A DNA stretch of 64,000 bases from Papilionanthe hookeriana x Papilionanthe teres (Eukaryota; Streptophyta; Magnoliopsida; Asparagales; Orchidaceae), in the NCBI GenBank assembly GCA_022702705.1, contig CM040423.1:45147575-45211574 (forward strand). Direction: 5' to 3'. This document shows positions 1 to 11,290 of this stretch, in pieces (the stretch's first letter is position 1; each line of letters begins with the position of its first letter). The notes beneath the pieces are model-generated. The model worked only from the letters and a program-made list of their open reading frames with translations, did not search any database and was not told the DNA's origin. Position numbers and translations under genes: made by a program.

Positions 1-500
1 TAGGAGCAATACCCAGAGGTTGATTGTCGGGTGGATATATCTCCTGCCCAGTCAGCATCAGTAAAGACTTCTACCTTTTGACTATCATTCTTTTTGAATA
101 ATAATCCTTTCCCTGGAGTCATCTTTAAATATCTTAAGATTCGGTTAACAGCTCCCATATGTTCATCAGTAGGACAGTTCATGAATTGACTCACTATACT
201 TACTGAAAAACTTATGTCTGGTCTGGTGTGGGATAAGTAAATAAGTCTTCCAACAAGCCGCTGATATCGTCCTTTGTCGACTGGTAAACTATCCTTCTCC
301 ATTCCAATTTTTTTATACGGGTCTATTGGAGTATCTATTGGTTTGCATCCAAGCATACCAGTTTCTTTCAATAGGTCCAATGAGTACTTTCTTTGAGTCA
401 CGGCTATCCCCATTTTGGATCTTGCAACTTTCATTCCCAAGAAGAACATCAAGTCTCTGAGGTCCTCGATTTCGAATTCTGGCTGAAACTTCTTCGACTT
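1..500 (-). pseudogene. copia RT C-terminus and start of RNase H, shifted frame
   Basis: From about base 500 down to base 1, the minus strand stays open in a frame one base away from the upstream pol frame. It reads the RT connection, including KPIDTPID-like and GRLIYLSHTRPDI segments, and then the RNase H opening FTDADWAGD, which is cut off by the window edge. The shift lies between the TEEL segment and FQPEFEIEDL, around 495-503. A single-base gain or loss explains it. Confidence 0.85.
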
Positions 501-2454
501 TCATCAATTCTTCAGTGTGATCACCGGTAAGAATGATGTCATCAACATACACGATGAGTACAACAATCTTCTTCTCGGATCTTTTCGTGAACATTGTATG
601 ATCAGTCTGGCTTTGAGTATAACCGCATTTGATTACTGAGTTGGTGAATCGGGCAAACCAAGCACGGGGAGATTGTTTGAGACCATACAGAGATTTCTGG
701 AGTTTGCATACTTTGCCACTAGGGAAGGATCCTTCTAGACCAGGAGGTAAATCCATGTATACATCCTCTTCAAGATCTCCATTAAGGAATGCATTTTTGA
801 CATCAAGTTGCATCGACGGCCGATCTCGGTTCATCGTAATGGAGAGTAGGATTCTAATGGAGTTCAGTTTGGCTACTGGGGCGAATGTCTCTTGGTAGTC
901 AATTTCGTATGACTGCGTATAGCCTTTTGCAACCAGTCGGGCTTTCAACCGATCTATGTTTCCGTCTGCCTTACATTTGATTGTAAATAACCACCTGCAT
1001 CCTATTGGTCTCGTATTCTTGGGCAAATCAGACACAATCCACGTTCCAGTCTTTTCTAGTGCAACAACTTCTTCATTCACAGCTTTTCTCCATCCTGGGT
1101 GTGAGAGTGCTTCCTGAATAGAATTCGGGACCTTTATGCTGTCAATAGTAGTAACAAATGCATGATAGGGAGGAGATAACTTCTCATATGAAACGAATCG
1201 AGAGATAGGATGTTGAGTGCAAGGAACATCTGAATCATCTCTCACAGGCGGGGTAAGCTCATAATCACTAGTGTCTATAGATTCCGTACCTGAGTGAGTT
1301 TCAGGGAGGTTTGGAGCCGGATTAGATTCTTGGACAGCAGCTGGAAGCGGTGTTTGGTTCTCTATTCTTTCAGCAGTTCTGTTCCGTCTTGTATAGACCC
1401 GAAGTTCCTGAGGTGCGGGAAGTGTAGACAGGTTTGGAATAGAAGATGGAGGAGGTTGAATAGGAGATGAAGGAGGTTTGACAGTCGGTGAAAGACCAGT
1501 GTCAGTTGGTAAAGGAACACAGGGCTGTTGTTCACTGCGACTCTCCCCCTGAACGACAGACTCTTGGTAGTATGACTGATGCTCAAAAAAGGTTACATCC
1601 ATAGAATGATAGACCTTTTTTGTTGAAGGGCAATAACACTTGTAGCCTTTCTTATTGGTCGAATACCCTATGAAGATGCATTTGACTGATTTAGGGTCTA
1701 ATTTACTGCGGTGTTGTTTGTGAATATGAACAAAGACGAGGCAACCAAATAGTTTGGTAGGGAAAACCGAAGGGAGGACACGGGTAGTCGGAAAAAACAT
1801 TTCTGGGGCCCTAAAGGGATGAGAGGATTTGTATGATAAACGAGGAAATGAAGTACGAGTGTGTTTGGCAAGTTGACAAAATTCGCAATTAAACGAGGTA
1901 GGACTTTTATTAATAAATAAATGAGGAAACAATTTCCCAAGGTATATAAAATTGGGATGACCTAAACGATAATGAAGTAACATGATTTCACTATCGTTAT
2001 TAACACTGGAATGAAAGACAGATGTACTAAGAGGATTTAAGCAAGACAGACTCGATACACAACCAGTAGGTGAAACAAGACCAACAGAGGGTTTGTTGAG
2101 AAGATAGAGACCACTGCGCAACTCAGCACTGCCAATCGTCCTCCCCGACTTCAAATCCTGAAATTCACAAACATATGGAAAAAATTTAGCAACACAATGA
2201 CAATCATGAGTGAGCTTACTAATAGAGACCAGATTACAATCCAAAGTAGGAACATGAAGCACAGAAGTGAGGAATAAATCTGGAGAAATGCGGACAGAAC
2301 CAAGACCAGCAACTTTGGAGGCTGTTCCATCAGCAATCCGAACAGTGAGGGTCGGATTACACGGTCGGTAATCCACTAATAAGGAGAGATCCCCGGTCAT
2401 ATGATCGGAGGCACCTGAGTCAACAATCCATGGGCGAGAAGAGATTGAATCCAA
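313..2454 (-). pseudogene. copia pol: protease, truncated integrase, reverse transcriptase
   Basis: The open frame of about 713 codons begins with the aspartic protease motif DSGASDHM near residue 12. It continues with the HHCC pre-integrase zinc site (H161, H166, C190, C193). At about residue 214 (near base 1810) the sequence jumps from the zinc-binding region straight into the C-terminal KLFGCLVFVH block. The integrase catalytic DDE core, normally about 170 residues, is therefore absent, and the join stays in frame. Reverse transcriptase follows, with the YVDDIILTG active site at about 636-644. After about residue 650 the frame no longer matches the family; the continuation lies in another frame. 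The first codon is TTG, so this is not a translation start. Confidence 0.88.
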
Positions 2455-3524
2455 GACGAAAGCAGATGAGGAAATACCTTGTTGGCAACAAGGCCGGTGG
2501 CACCCGATGCCACACTAGGAGGTTGGACTGGTGATATCTGATCGAGCATCTTCTGGAGGGCATGAATCTGGTCTTCCCTGAACGGGCTCGTTCCTGGAGA
2601 GGCGTCGGTGGTGATGGTGGTAGCAGCCCGAGGATCACATTTGGGCTTCTCATTGGCGGGTTTGCCGTAAATCTTCCAGCACGTATCCCGAGTATGGCCA
2701 GGACGGCGGCAGTGATCACACCAAGGGCGGCCCTGGCGTTGGCAGTTGTCTGTGGGCGGGATGTGAGCAGCAAGGGCGGACCCGTCGGGGACTGAAGTGG
2801 ACGAGGAAGCATCTAACATGACCTTTTGGCGACTCTCTTCGCGGTGCACATCGGAAAAAACTTCACGAATTGTTGGGAGCGGTTTCGAACTCAAAATCCG
2901 TGAGCGAGTCTGGTCAAACTCAGACTTGAGGCCGAGGAGAAATTTGAAAGTACGCTTCTATTCCACAAATTGGTGAAATATGATAGAGTCTTCGGGACAC
3001 TTCCAAGGGTACACCTCGAATAGATCTAGTTGTTGCCAATACCGAGTAAGAGTATTGAAGTATTGAGTGACGGAGAGATCACCTTGACGAAAATCATGAA
3101 GAATAGTCTCAACAGCAAATAGTTCGGCTGTATTATCTGAACTAGAATATGTCTCACGGGCAGCATCCCAGATATCCTTAGTCGTGCTATAGAGAAGCAA
3201 ATTCTCGCCAATATCAAGGGCCATTGAGTTAATAAGCCAGGCCATAACCATATTATTCTCGGATTTCCAAGCCTTGTATGACGGATCTGTCGTCGCCGGA
3301 GCTGGAGCTTCACCAGTGAGGTAGTCATCTTTGCCTTTGCCGCATACAAACATCATAACTGACTGCGACCATTGTAGATAATTCTGGCCTGTGAGTTTGT
3401 GGTTGGTGATGAGGACAGAATTATTGTCTGAATTGTTGGGCAATGGAGACCCAGCTACTGAGGGGTGGCTAGAAGTGACATCACTAGTGGAGGAAGAGTT
3501 GCAAACATGGCCATATTTAGTCAT
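2397..3524 (-). pseudogene. copia gag polyprotein region, interrupted by a stop
   Basis: The first part (3524 to 2958) is a UBN2/retrotransposon-gag type domain, with a typical N-terminal NHKLTGQNYLQWSQ segment. A TAG at 2958-2960 interrupts it. The same frame then continues without a break (KRTFKFLLGLKSEFDQ and onward) to a CCHC zinc knuckle with CDHCRRPGHTRDTC, which fits CX2CX4HX4C. The frame ends at 2397, overlapping the protease frame by about 58 bases. Copia elements normally encode gag-pol as a single frame, so I read both the stop and the shift as lesions. Several apparent starts in this region are non-ATG and should not be taken as real initiation sites. Confidence 0.85.
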
Positions 3525-3529
3525 TGGAG

Positions 3530-3940
3530 AGGATAGGAGGCCAGCGGAATGACCAGAGAGATGCTGCGTCGACGAGGAGCACGGCTGGAACGGGCTGTGT
3601 TCGCGGTTGGTTGATCGCGGGAGAGCACGGCTAGAAGTGACACTGCTGTCGACGCCAAGTCGCAGATAACAGATTATCGAGCGAGAGTAGGCGCGAGCGG
3701 GACGAGGCCGAGCGGATCGCGGAATAAGAGTAGGTGTGAATTAGGGCTGCGCTCGGATGCAGACGCAGACGATCGCAAAAGCAGACGATCGCAGACGCAG
3801 ACGCAGACGATCGTCGATCGTCCAGGATGGAGACGAAGCTTCGATCGAACGGGATGCAGACGATCGAGCGGGACGAGTCGAGCGGGAGAGACTTCGATCC
3901 GAGCGGGACGAGCGGGAGACGAGCGGGAGCGGCTTCGCCT
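3530..3940 (-). other. GC-rich copia leader with CAGACGATCG repeats
   Basis: Between the primer site and gag lies a GC-rich leader made of short, imperfect repeats of words such as CAGACGATCG and GAGCGGGACGAGC. It gives open frames on both strands but no recognisable protein, so I treat it as untranslated leader. Confidence 0.6.
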
Positions 3941-3943
3941 TAT

Positions 3944-3956
3944 GGCTTTGATACCA
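3944..3956 (-). other. Primer binding site (initiator-Met tRNA type)
   Basis: The minus strand reads TGGTATCAAAGCC directly after a CA dinucleotide. This is the usual plant copia primer site complementary to the 3' end of initiator tRNA-Met, with one variant base. It fixes the inner LTR boundary at 3957. Confidence 0.85.
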
Positions 3957-4265
3957 TGTAAAAATCTGAATAATTCTCCTTATTTGATTTCATAGATAAT
4001 TCACCTATAAATAGGTGAGTACAAGCAATAGAAAGAGGAAAGATATTAAGTACATCTTTGTTGACCTCGCTTTCGATCGCGCTCGCGTCAAAATTTTGCG
4101 ACGATACCAAATTTCGACGCAATTTTGACGCGCTTGTCGACGAGGTTGCTCAGACGACCTCGGACGACGAAACGGACTGCGCCGATGCGTCCGGAATGTC
4201 GATTTCACTTAAAATCGACGTTAAGTTTGCGACGATAGCCTGTCGGGGGCGAAACTTGTAATTTA
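3957..4265 (-). repeat. 5' LTR of the copia element
   Basis: The inner boundary is set by the adjacent primer site. A TATA-like palindrome CCTATAAATAGG lies near 4009. The distal half is unusually rich in CGACG-type words. The outer boundary is uncertain because the second LTR is not in the window; AT-rich flanking sequence begins near 4260. Confidence 0.6.
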
Positions 4266-5699
4266 AGTTTTAATTTAAATAATAAAAATAAAACAAAAAA
4301 AAGATATTCTAAAACCTATTTTAAAATTAAACCCTCTGCCCTAATTACCTTCGCACTCGACCGGTGCCTTCGTCTCTCCCGCGCGAGTTCCCCGGAACCT
4401 TCGTCCCTCCCGCGCTCGAGCGTGCTTTCGGCGGCTGTTCGCTCCTCGAGCCGCTCGTGATAAGCCCTATCCTTATCCCTCGAGCAACTTGCGGCACCTC
4501 ATGCGTGCGTCCCTTACCGAGCTCTGCTCCCTCCTGCGGCAATCTGCCGTCAGTCCCACTTGCGCCCGATCCTGTAGGTTGATTTCTTGACTTCTGCTTC
4601 CCCTTCTCTGCCTATTTAAACCCCATTTGGAGTGGAATTGTGGTTGGCCCAAAATCTTAGTGAAGAGAGGGGAGTTGTTGTTGGATCGTTTCTTGTACTT
4701 GCGGTTTGCTTCCTGTGTGTTCTACACAATCTGGTAACTCTCCTCCACCCCTTTCTTATTCTCGGTTTTGGCCCCAGGGAGGCTTCACTTGTGCCTTTGG
4801 CTCGGTTTGCCTCGTTCATAGTTTCGGTTAAGCACTTGTATGCTATGGAAAGTCTTATCTAGTTGCTTGAAATATCGATTCCTATGGGTTTCTTCTTCTA
4901 ACAGCATGCTAATGTGATACTTGTATAAATGCTGGGAATGTTTTCTTTACAACTTGAAATGTGGCTAAAAAAAAATTTCGATTGAGCATGCTAGAGAGAA
5001 AATTTAGGCTTGGCTTGGAGAGGTTTATGTTGTTCTTGGGCCTCTTGCATTTTAATCTTTCATGAAGATATGGCTAGCTAGTTTGGAAATTCTTTATGCT
5101 CACCTTTGTTTACAAGCATGTGGTGGCTTTATGCCTTGAATATATGGAAATCTAGCCCTTCACGAAGCATGATTAATTAATTTGAAGGGTTTTTCATGTT
5201 CGTTCTATACTTATTCTTGCTAGCAAATGCATGGTAGTGAAACCTTTTAAAGATATGTATGTGCTTCATTTTAATTGAGATTTCAAGGAGAAGTTTGCTT
5301 CAGTTCTATATTGGTTCTGGATTTAATTGTGATCGGGCTTGGTTTTAGCCTCATGTGAATCGGTCTTGTGGAGTCCCGCTGCATTTTGTGCTTTAAACTC
5401 GATTCGGGATTCGTTTTTTTTAGCCTCATGAGGCCCGGCTTTTGTTAGTTTTGCTATCCATTTGGTTTTAAATTTAAAACTGGAGCTGTCCCTAGTTTAG
5501 CTACGGTTCGGGTTGAGCTTCTTTAGCTTTCTCTAGCTTTGGCTTTATGTCGAAACCGTTGTGATTTAAAGCCGGGTTTGTTTTCACCCCTATCGTGCTC
5601 GGTTCTGGCTCTCTTTGACACCCTTGATTTCGATTTCATATTTGGACTGTTTCAATTTAAAGTCGGCTTTATCCCAGGCCAGCCACGGCTCGGGTTTCA

Positions 5700-5960
5700 T
5701 CCTCATGTGGCTCGGGCTTGGCTTCCCTATAAGCTGGTATTTGCCTCTTTGGGGGCTGTTTTAGTTTGGGATTGAGCTGTATTTCTTAGCCTCATATTGG
5801 CTCGGGTTTGGCTTCCCTGTAGACTGGAACCTGTTTCTTTGAGGGCTGTTTTGGTTTGGAGTAGGGCTGGCTTTCTTGGCCTTGTTGTGGCTCGGTTTCT
5901 TGCCGAATGGAAGTTTGAATTTGGCTTTTTTTTAAAAAGGCTGCTGTAATTGGAGTTGGG
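5700..5960. repeat. Degenerate tandem repeat, period 89-90 bp
   Basis: The words CCTCAT...TGGCTCGGG...TTGGCTTCCCT...GGGCTGTTTT recur with starts near 5700, 5789 and 5879. That gives two clear copies and a third partial one. Weaker relatives with GCCTCATG and GGCTCGG extend back to about 5350. Confidence 0.7.
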
Positions 5961-6618
5961 ATAATTCATTTGATTCACTTGGAGGCTTGTTGTGGGCTCA
6001 GGTTTGTGCTCGGGTTTGGCTCTAGTGAGGGCTGGGCTTTGTGCTCATGTGGTGAAAACTGAATTCTATGTTTATGGAAGGAGTTGGGTCCAATTCGGGG
6101 CTTGGTCGTGAGTCCATTGATGTGATTTGTGAGTCTTGAGGTTGGATAGAAACTTTACTTGTTGCTGCCCTTTTTGTTGGGGCTTGGCCGAGAGCCTTTT
6201 TGTTGGTGGCTGATGTGATGGTGGCCTTGTTTACTGCTGTGTTTGAATTGGGAATTGATAAAAATGAACCTATAGTTGCTCTTTGCTTGTTTGAGAGGGA
6301 GATATTGAGCATTGTGCTTGAGCCACTTCTTAGGTGCCTCATTTGATGAATTGGAGTTAAATTGATGTTCTCGGGAAGCTTGTCCATTCACTTTCTTATG
6401 GGTTTGGAAATGCTCGTAATCAGTGCTCGTCCCGAGCCATTTTTCTCTTTTGCTTGATTTTAAAAGTTTTTGATCGACTTTTCCATGATTTCGCTTTTAG
6501 ATTTCCTTTTGATATAATTGTACTTGAGCGAGAAAATGACACCCTCGGGGTCGATTCAGGGAACTCGGATTTCGTTTTTTTTAACGCCTTGTTATTACAT
6601 GTGTTAGGGGAATTTTAA

Positions 6619-6666
6619 ATTAACTCACCCGCCGTCCTGACCCTCCAAGTTCGGGGGTGAGTTAAT
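6619..6666. repeat. Perfect 12 bp inverted repeat with 24 bp loop
   Basis: ATTAACTCACCC at 6619-6630 is exactly complementary to GGGTGAGTTAAT at 6655-6666. It could form a hairpin. No U-tract or gene end is adjacent, so no function is assigned. Confidence 0.6.
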
Positions 6667-7530
6667 CTTCTTTTCCCCTTTTCGTTGCTTGACACGTTTT
6701 CCCCGCTTCACTCGGAGTCGGTTTTGGTTTTGTTTTGTTTTGGGGCGATGACGGCGATGATGCAAAAGGCACGCCAGTGATAGAGTAGAATGATATCCCA
6801 TCCTACGACATCAGGACTCGCTCCAGGGCCCCGGTGAACCGTAGGATGACGGCATCATTCACCGCTACGAGGCGAGGGGGCACCCGTACCTTCTTAGGAT
6901 TGTTAGCGATCCTTTACCCTACGAAATGATCGACTCGTGGACAATTATATTTTTTCAAAATCTGATAAAAATACGATACTACATTTCGCAACAAAAATAT
7001 CTTTCCACCACAATAAAAAAAAAAAATTTTTTTTGCATGTCTGAAATCCATATGCATGCTAAAAATATAAATTTCAAAACTATGTTATAAAATTTGATTG
7101 TCCACTTGTTGATTATCAGTCTTGGGTGGGGAACACTCTCCGAGTCGAGCTTAGTTGGACACCTTCTTCGCTGAGTAGCGGGTTTTATACACTCGTGTGA
7201 CCGAGTAGCCTTCGACGACTCTTCGAGCAGTACTACACAGTTCTGAGCCTAGCCCCGACCCGAGTGCTTGCGGTTTTCTTTGGGTTTTTCATTTGATTTT
7301 TGTTAGAGCACTCGTGGTCTTTTTTAGGATTTTCGCGGAGTTTTGGTGACTTTTACTACTTTTCTTGAGCTTTCCCGTCGTGGGTCGACCACTTTGTTTT
7401 CGAGTTTTTCGACGACCTTTCATTTCTTGCTTGGCTTTCATGTGAGCACACTTACGCCGGCCAGACGAAAGAAAATAACGGGCCTCCCGTGTATACGAGT
7501 TTGTTTACATTTGCAGCCGTGGTTACCTTC

Positions 7531-7665
7531 TTTCGTACTGCTATCGTACGTCTATATCTTGTTTATTCGTCACTTTTTATATCTGCTATCGCATGCTATA
7601 TCTTGTTTACCGTCACTTTTCATAACTGCTATCGTACGTTATCCTGTTTAAGCACGTTACATTAT
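7531..7665. repeat. Imperfect tandem repeat, period about 44-46 bp
   Basis: The phrase CTGCTATCGTACGT / TATCTTGTTTA / CGTCACTTTT recurs about 2.6 times, starting near 7535, 7580 and 7624. It lies inside the putative LTR-like tract. Confidence 0.6.
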
Positions 7666-9335
7666 ATACTGTTGCATGCTTCTACTGTTACTCCTGTGCT
7701 ATATACATATCCTGTTATAAACTGTACAACACTTAAACATACTTGCATAGGTTGTTTAGAAGAACTTCGACCATAGGGCCACCTGATTGAACATTTTGAC
7801 CTGCCACCTTAGAAAACTCAGTCTCTTCACAGCAAGGAGCTCGGAGCTAGTATAGTGGGCAGCACGGTCGTCTTCAACAGTGGAGCTTGTCGTCGTCAGC
7901 AAAACCATAGGATAGCTCGGGAAGTTATTGAGGCTCGCTTTCGGACCTCTGACATCCCCTAGTTCCTCTCCCTTTGGATTCTACATTCCAAATTTGAGCC
8001 AACTCCTTTTGCACACCTCCACATCTTATTTCGTTGAAAAGTCATATCCTTTCGACCTCCTCGAAGATAATATTTCCGATTTTTATCAAGAGTATTCTTA
8101 GATGATTCCGGTCATTTAAGATGTAATTAACTATAAGTGCTCGCCTTATAGGAAGCATTTTCCGAACCCAATTTAAAATAAACCCTATTTAATTCTTCAT
8201 ATTAAATAGTGAATTTGTCGGCAAATAAATTGGTTTCGCAGACCAAACGGACGTCATATATTTCTTAGTTTATTTGATCGAGCCTCACCCTTAAGTCTTG
8301 TGTTTGTCTTTCGGGATAAGTGCACTGACTGAGGTGTAGCGCTCTTTCATTCAAACTATGAAAAATATGAGGTCAGTTTGACTTCCTTTCTTTTCGTTGA
8401 AGGATCCTTCCGAAGCGGGCGACGGGATTCCGATTCCGGCGACCGACAGCTTCTTACGGGCACTTCACGCACAAAACAACGCCGACAATCTTATAATTAC
8501 GAAATAACATAAATTCCTTAGAATTAAGGAATTAATTACGGATTTATTCTTTGACTACATATAGTAAGTATTAAAATATAATAATGAGTGTAATTCCACA
8601 AATTCAACTAGAACTATTAGTTGAATTTCTGTTTTAAATTTTCACTAATTTCTTCAAATGTTATTCAATCATTATATTACCATTTGGTTTTAATTCTCGT
8701 ACCCACTGTTTGCATTTAAGAAAAGCAAGTTGTGACTTCTTTAGTTTGAATTGTGAATCCTAAGTTTCTCTTGAGTGATCTACATACATTACATCATTTT
8801 AATTAGATTCAAAAACCTGAAACATCATGTATCATCCTTCATACTGAATTTCAACCCTCCATCTCTTTTTACCAGCTCAGATTCATACTTCTCAAAAGAC
8901 AACTTTAGGCCGTTTGACACATATTTTATCTTCATTTGTTTCTGATGCACATCTACTTATTTTTTTAACTGTTGATGTTCTTTATACATCCATCAATCTA
9001 AATTTATCACCATAAAAAACTACTGCGCATGATTTTTAGAGTATTAGCATTCGTTTCTCCAATTAAGCAAGACACCTGCCTTGCCCTAGTGATTTTAGTA
9101 CAATTACGGAACTAGGTGGGGAGGATCTGTTCTTATGGGTTGATTGTGCAGAAAACCCAAATTTTGATACTAGAAACCAAGTTGCAGAGTCAGAAAGCCA
9201 CAAATTATTGCATGTTATCTTCAACGAAAATGAATAATTTGCAAAAGTAATAGATCGTTGTCTGTTCAAAAGTATGTTTTAAAGAATCACAAACAAACAC
9301 CACCATCTTAAAACCAATAAGAGAAAGTTACTCAC

Positions 9336-10335
9336 CTTGAGAAGCTAAAGCAGCGAGACTTGCTTCTGAAAGCCCAAAATTTTTCAAAGAAATGGAATCA
9401 TTAAATCTTCCGAAGTTTTGAGAGGAAACAATGATAATGATGATGGTGATGCGGAATAAATCAACTCCGAATTTCAAGAAAAGATCAGAATACACAGATC
9501 ACGAAAATTTTGCTTTGCGGTACATGGACTGAAATTTTAAATTATGGAAGAGAGAACACTCTTATTCCCTGTATCTAAAATAACATTTGGGAATAAGGAC
9601 CATAAAAAAACACCCGCTCAAAAAGAATGCAGGAACTAAACACCGCCTCAGAAAGAATTGGCGGGGGGGGGGGGGGGGGGGCGGGGCGCGGCGCGGGGGC
9701 ATAAAAAAAAAGGGAAGGATACAGTTCATCCTCGAGTGGAGGCCTCTTTATAGCAAAACCCATTCCATCAAAGCCCTTGGTTATACCGGAAAGCTTCACA
9801 TCCGCACTAAACTCCTCAAATTCTTCATCCTCCAGTCTAGTATCTGAAAACAATCCCAACGTTAAAAAAACGTAAAAAGAGCCAAGAAAGTATTCACCCC
9901 AGAATTCAATTCTAATTACCAGGAACATATCCGAAGCTCCTCATAATATCCTCAACTTCAGAAATGTGCTTCTCATTCGCCTTGTATACCTCATTGCAGT
10001 AACCGAGCAACTCCTCAAAGGAGACTGTGTCGAACGCCATGGAGTGTAGCAGATTAAGATCGCTGCACGTAGTGGAGATTCGATGCTCCAGTGACTGCAA
10101 GAAAGCGGCAGCCGCCGAATCTATACAGCAGAGTAAGGTAATGTTGACGCATCATTGATCTCGATTTCAGAAGAAAGATTAGGGTTCCATTGCCAGAATT
10201 GATGATGAAATCGAGAGAGTTACCAAGCGGAATCGGTCTCCTTTGAACGGAATCGGAGAGGGCTTTGGAGGCGGACTCTACATGATTGCAGAAGGCTGCG
10301 AGGGATCTGAAAAAGGAAAAGATGGCGGCATCCAT
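9336..10335 (-). CDS. SKA3-like kinetochore protein, incomplete gene
   Basis: Exons read on the minus strand: exon 1 10335-10224 (ATG, 37 codons plus one base), exon 2 10120-9920 and exon 3 9843 to about 9710, joined by short GT-AG introns of 103 and 76 bp with matching phases. A further exon, about 9406-9336, ends at a GTGAGT donor. The exon 2 product has a helical segment ending in VEDIMRSFGYVPG. In spacing and in the terminal helix plus GYxP it resembles the N-terminal coiled-coil region of SKA3, a subunit of the spindle and kinetochore complex that binds microtubules at mitosis. Exon 4 reads KNFGLSEASLAALAS, a block I associate with plant SKA3-like proteins. The end of exon 3 runs into a poly-A/G tract, so its donor is not visible. 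I found no C-terminal exons down to 8500. It is either a damaged gene or one continued beyond inserted repeats; the family call is from memory and moderate. Confidence 0.5.
9595..9709. other. G19 homopolymer and GC-only tract breaking an exon
   Basis: Bases 9663-9681 are nineteen consecutive G, followed by alternating GCG words and an A9 run. Just to the left are two similar 25 bp segments (ACCCGCTCAAAAAGAATGC / ACACCGCCTCAGAAAGAAT). The tract sits where the exon 3 donor of the SKA3-like gene should be. It may be a real insertion or a sequencing or assembly artefact. Confidence 0.6.
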
Positions 10336-10559
10336 TGATGGAAGGGCTGAACTCCCTCGTCCTCTCCGACGAGCGGGAAATCAAACGAAATACAAACAAC
10401 AAAATGAACTCCGCTCTGGTTTACGATAAAATTTTCCATTAGGAGTAGAGGCAAAGGGCCCACCTCATAAAATATTTAAAAAATAATTTTTTTTAAAGTT
10501 ATTATTGACGGTTATTTCGAGATTATTGAATATTATTTAAGTGATATTTAGATATTAAC

Positions 10560-10815
10560 TTCAATATAATCTCAATAACCTCTGTAGTTCCTCTTCAGTA
10601 ACCCCTGCAGAATAATTTTAATAAATGCTTCAATACCGCTATAATAATCTCACGCCCCTCAATAACATCTACGGTTCTACTTCAATAACTCATGCGGATC
10701 AATTTCAATAATTGTGACAACAACGCCGCAACAACCCCCAATAACCCTCTAATAACCTCTGCGGCTTAACTTCAATAACCCTTCAATAACCGCTCAATAA
10801 CCTTTCAATGAAGCA
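10560..10815. repeat. Degenerate short tandem repeat, core CTTCAATAACC
   Basis: The words CAATAACC(T/C)CTG and GCGG recur about a dozen times with variable 15-26 bp spacing. The region is otherwise non-coding. Confidence 0.65.
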
Positions 10816-10829
10816 CACCTGGTGGCATA

Positions 10830-11290
10830 TTATGAAGTTAACACGCAGAGCTGTGTTCGGACACAATATAGAAAATTTTTTCTTGGTTTACTGAGAAAAT
10901 ATTACGTCTCGATTTACGGAATAAATATTTTGTAACCTCCGACCACCACCAATTACCACATCATCCGCCCGTAGATGAGTGTATGTTGCGGCCTGTGATT
11001 GATCATCTAGTGTGGGCGGCTAATGATTGGTTGTTCGAACATCCGCACTTCCGAACGACCAATCACCAGTCGCCAAGTCGGCCGTCGATGAGATGTATGA
11101 CGACGTCACGGCTGATGGTTGGTTGTTGGGACGTGCAGTGTCACAAAATATTTTCTCCCGATTTACAGGACATGAAGAGAAAATAAGTTTGGAAATACGA
11201 GTCACGATGCATCACACAATATGATATAACTCACGCCGATTATGTCTCAGACATAATATTTTCTCATGATCTAAAACTTCGAATCATAAA
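10830..11290. other. Fold-back-like intergenic sequence
   Basis: GATTGGTTGTTCG near 11025 pairs with CGAACGACCAATC near 11054 (12 of 13 positions). Similar wording (GGCCAATCGCCAG, GTGATTGGTCATTCGG) appears at 31850-31925, suggesting two degraded copies of one mobile repeat. No coding signal was seen. Confidence 0.4.

Larger units (their letters stand above)
1..4265 (-). mobile_element. Ty1/copia LTR retrotransposon, 3' end outside the window
   Basis: Reading the minus strand from right to left, the order is LTR, primer binding site, leader, gag, zinc knuckle, aspartic protease, GAG-pre-integrase, a degraded integrase, reverse transcriptase and RNase H. Integrase before reverse transcriptase is the copia arrangement. 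The window starts inside RNase H, so the 3' LTR and polypurine tract are not visible. The copy cannot be autonomous: gag has an internal stop, gag and protease are out of frame, the integrase catalytic core is missing, and reverse transcriptase shifts frame near 500. The outer LTR end near 4265 is only an estimate because no target duplication can be checked. Confidence 0.9.
4270..9330. other. Non-coding repetitive tract without a recognisable gene
   Basis: No conserved protein domain was seen on either strand. The part at 4340-4620 is GC-rich with a TATTTAAA box near 4613. 5300-6100 is T-rich with degenerate tandem repeats. 6540-7900 contains words such as CACTCGGGG and CTATCGTACG, reminiscent of long LTRs of Tekay/Del-type gypsy elements, but I found no primer site or paired LTR. 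8480-9060 is plain AT-rich DNA. The open frames here are low-complexity readings and not convincing genes. Confidence 0.5.

Noticed and set aside
6022..6391. Overlapping 121- and 78-codon minus-strand frames
   Set aside because: There is no domain and the two frames compete. Composition follows the T/G-rich repeat on the other strand.
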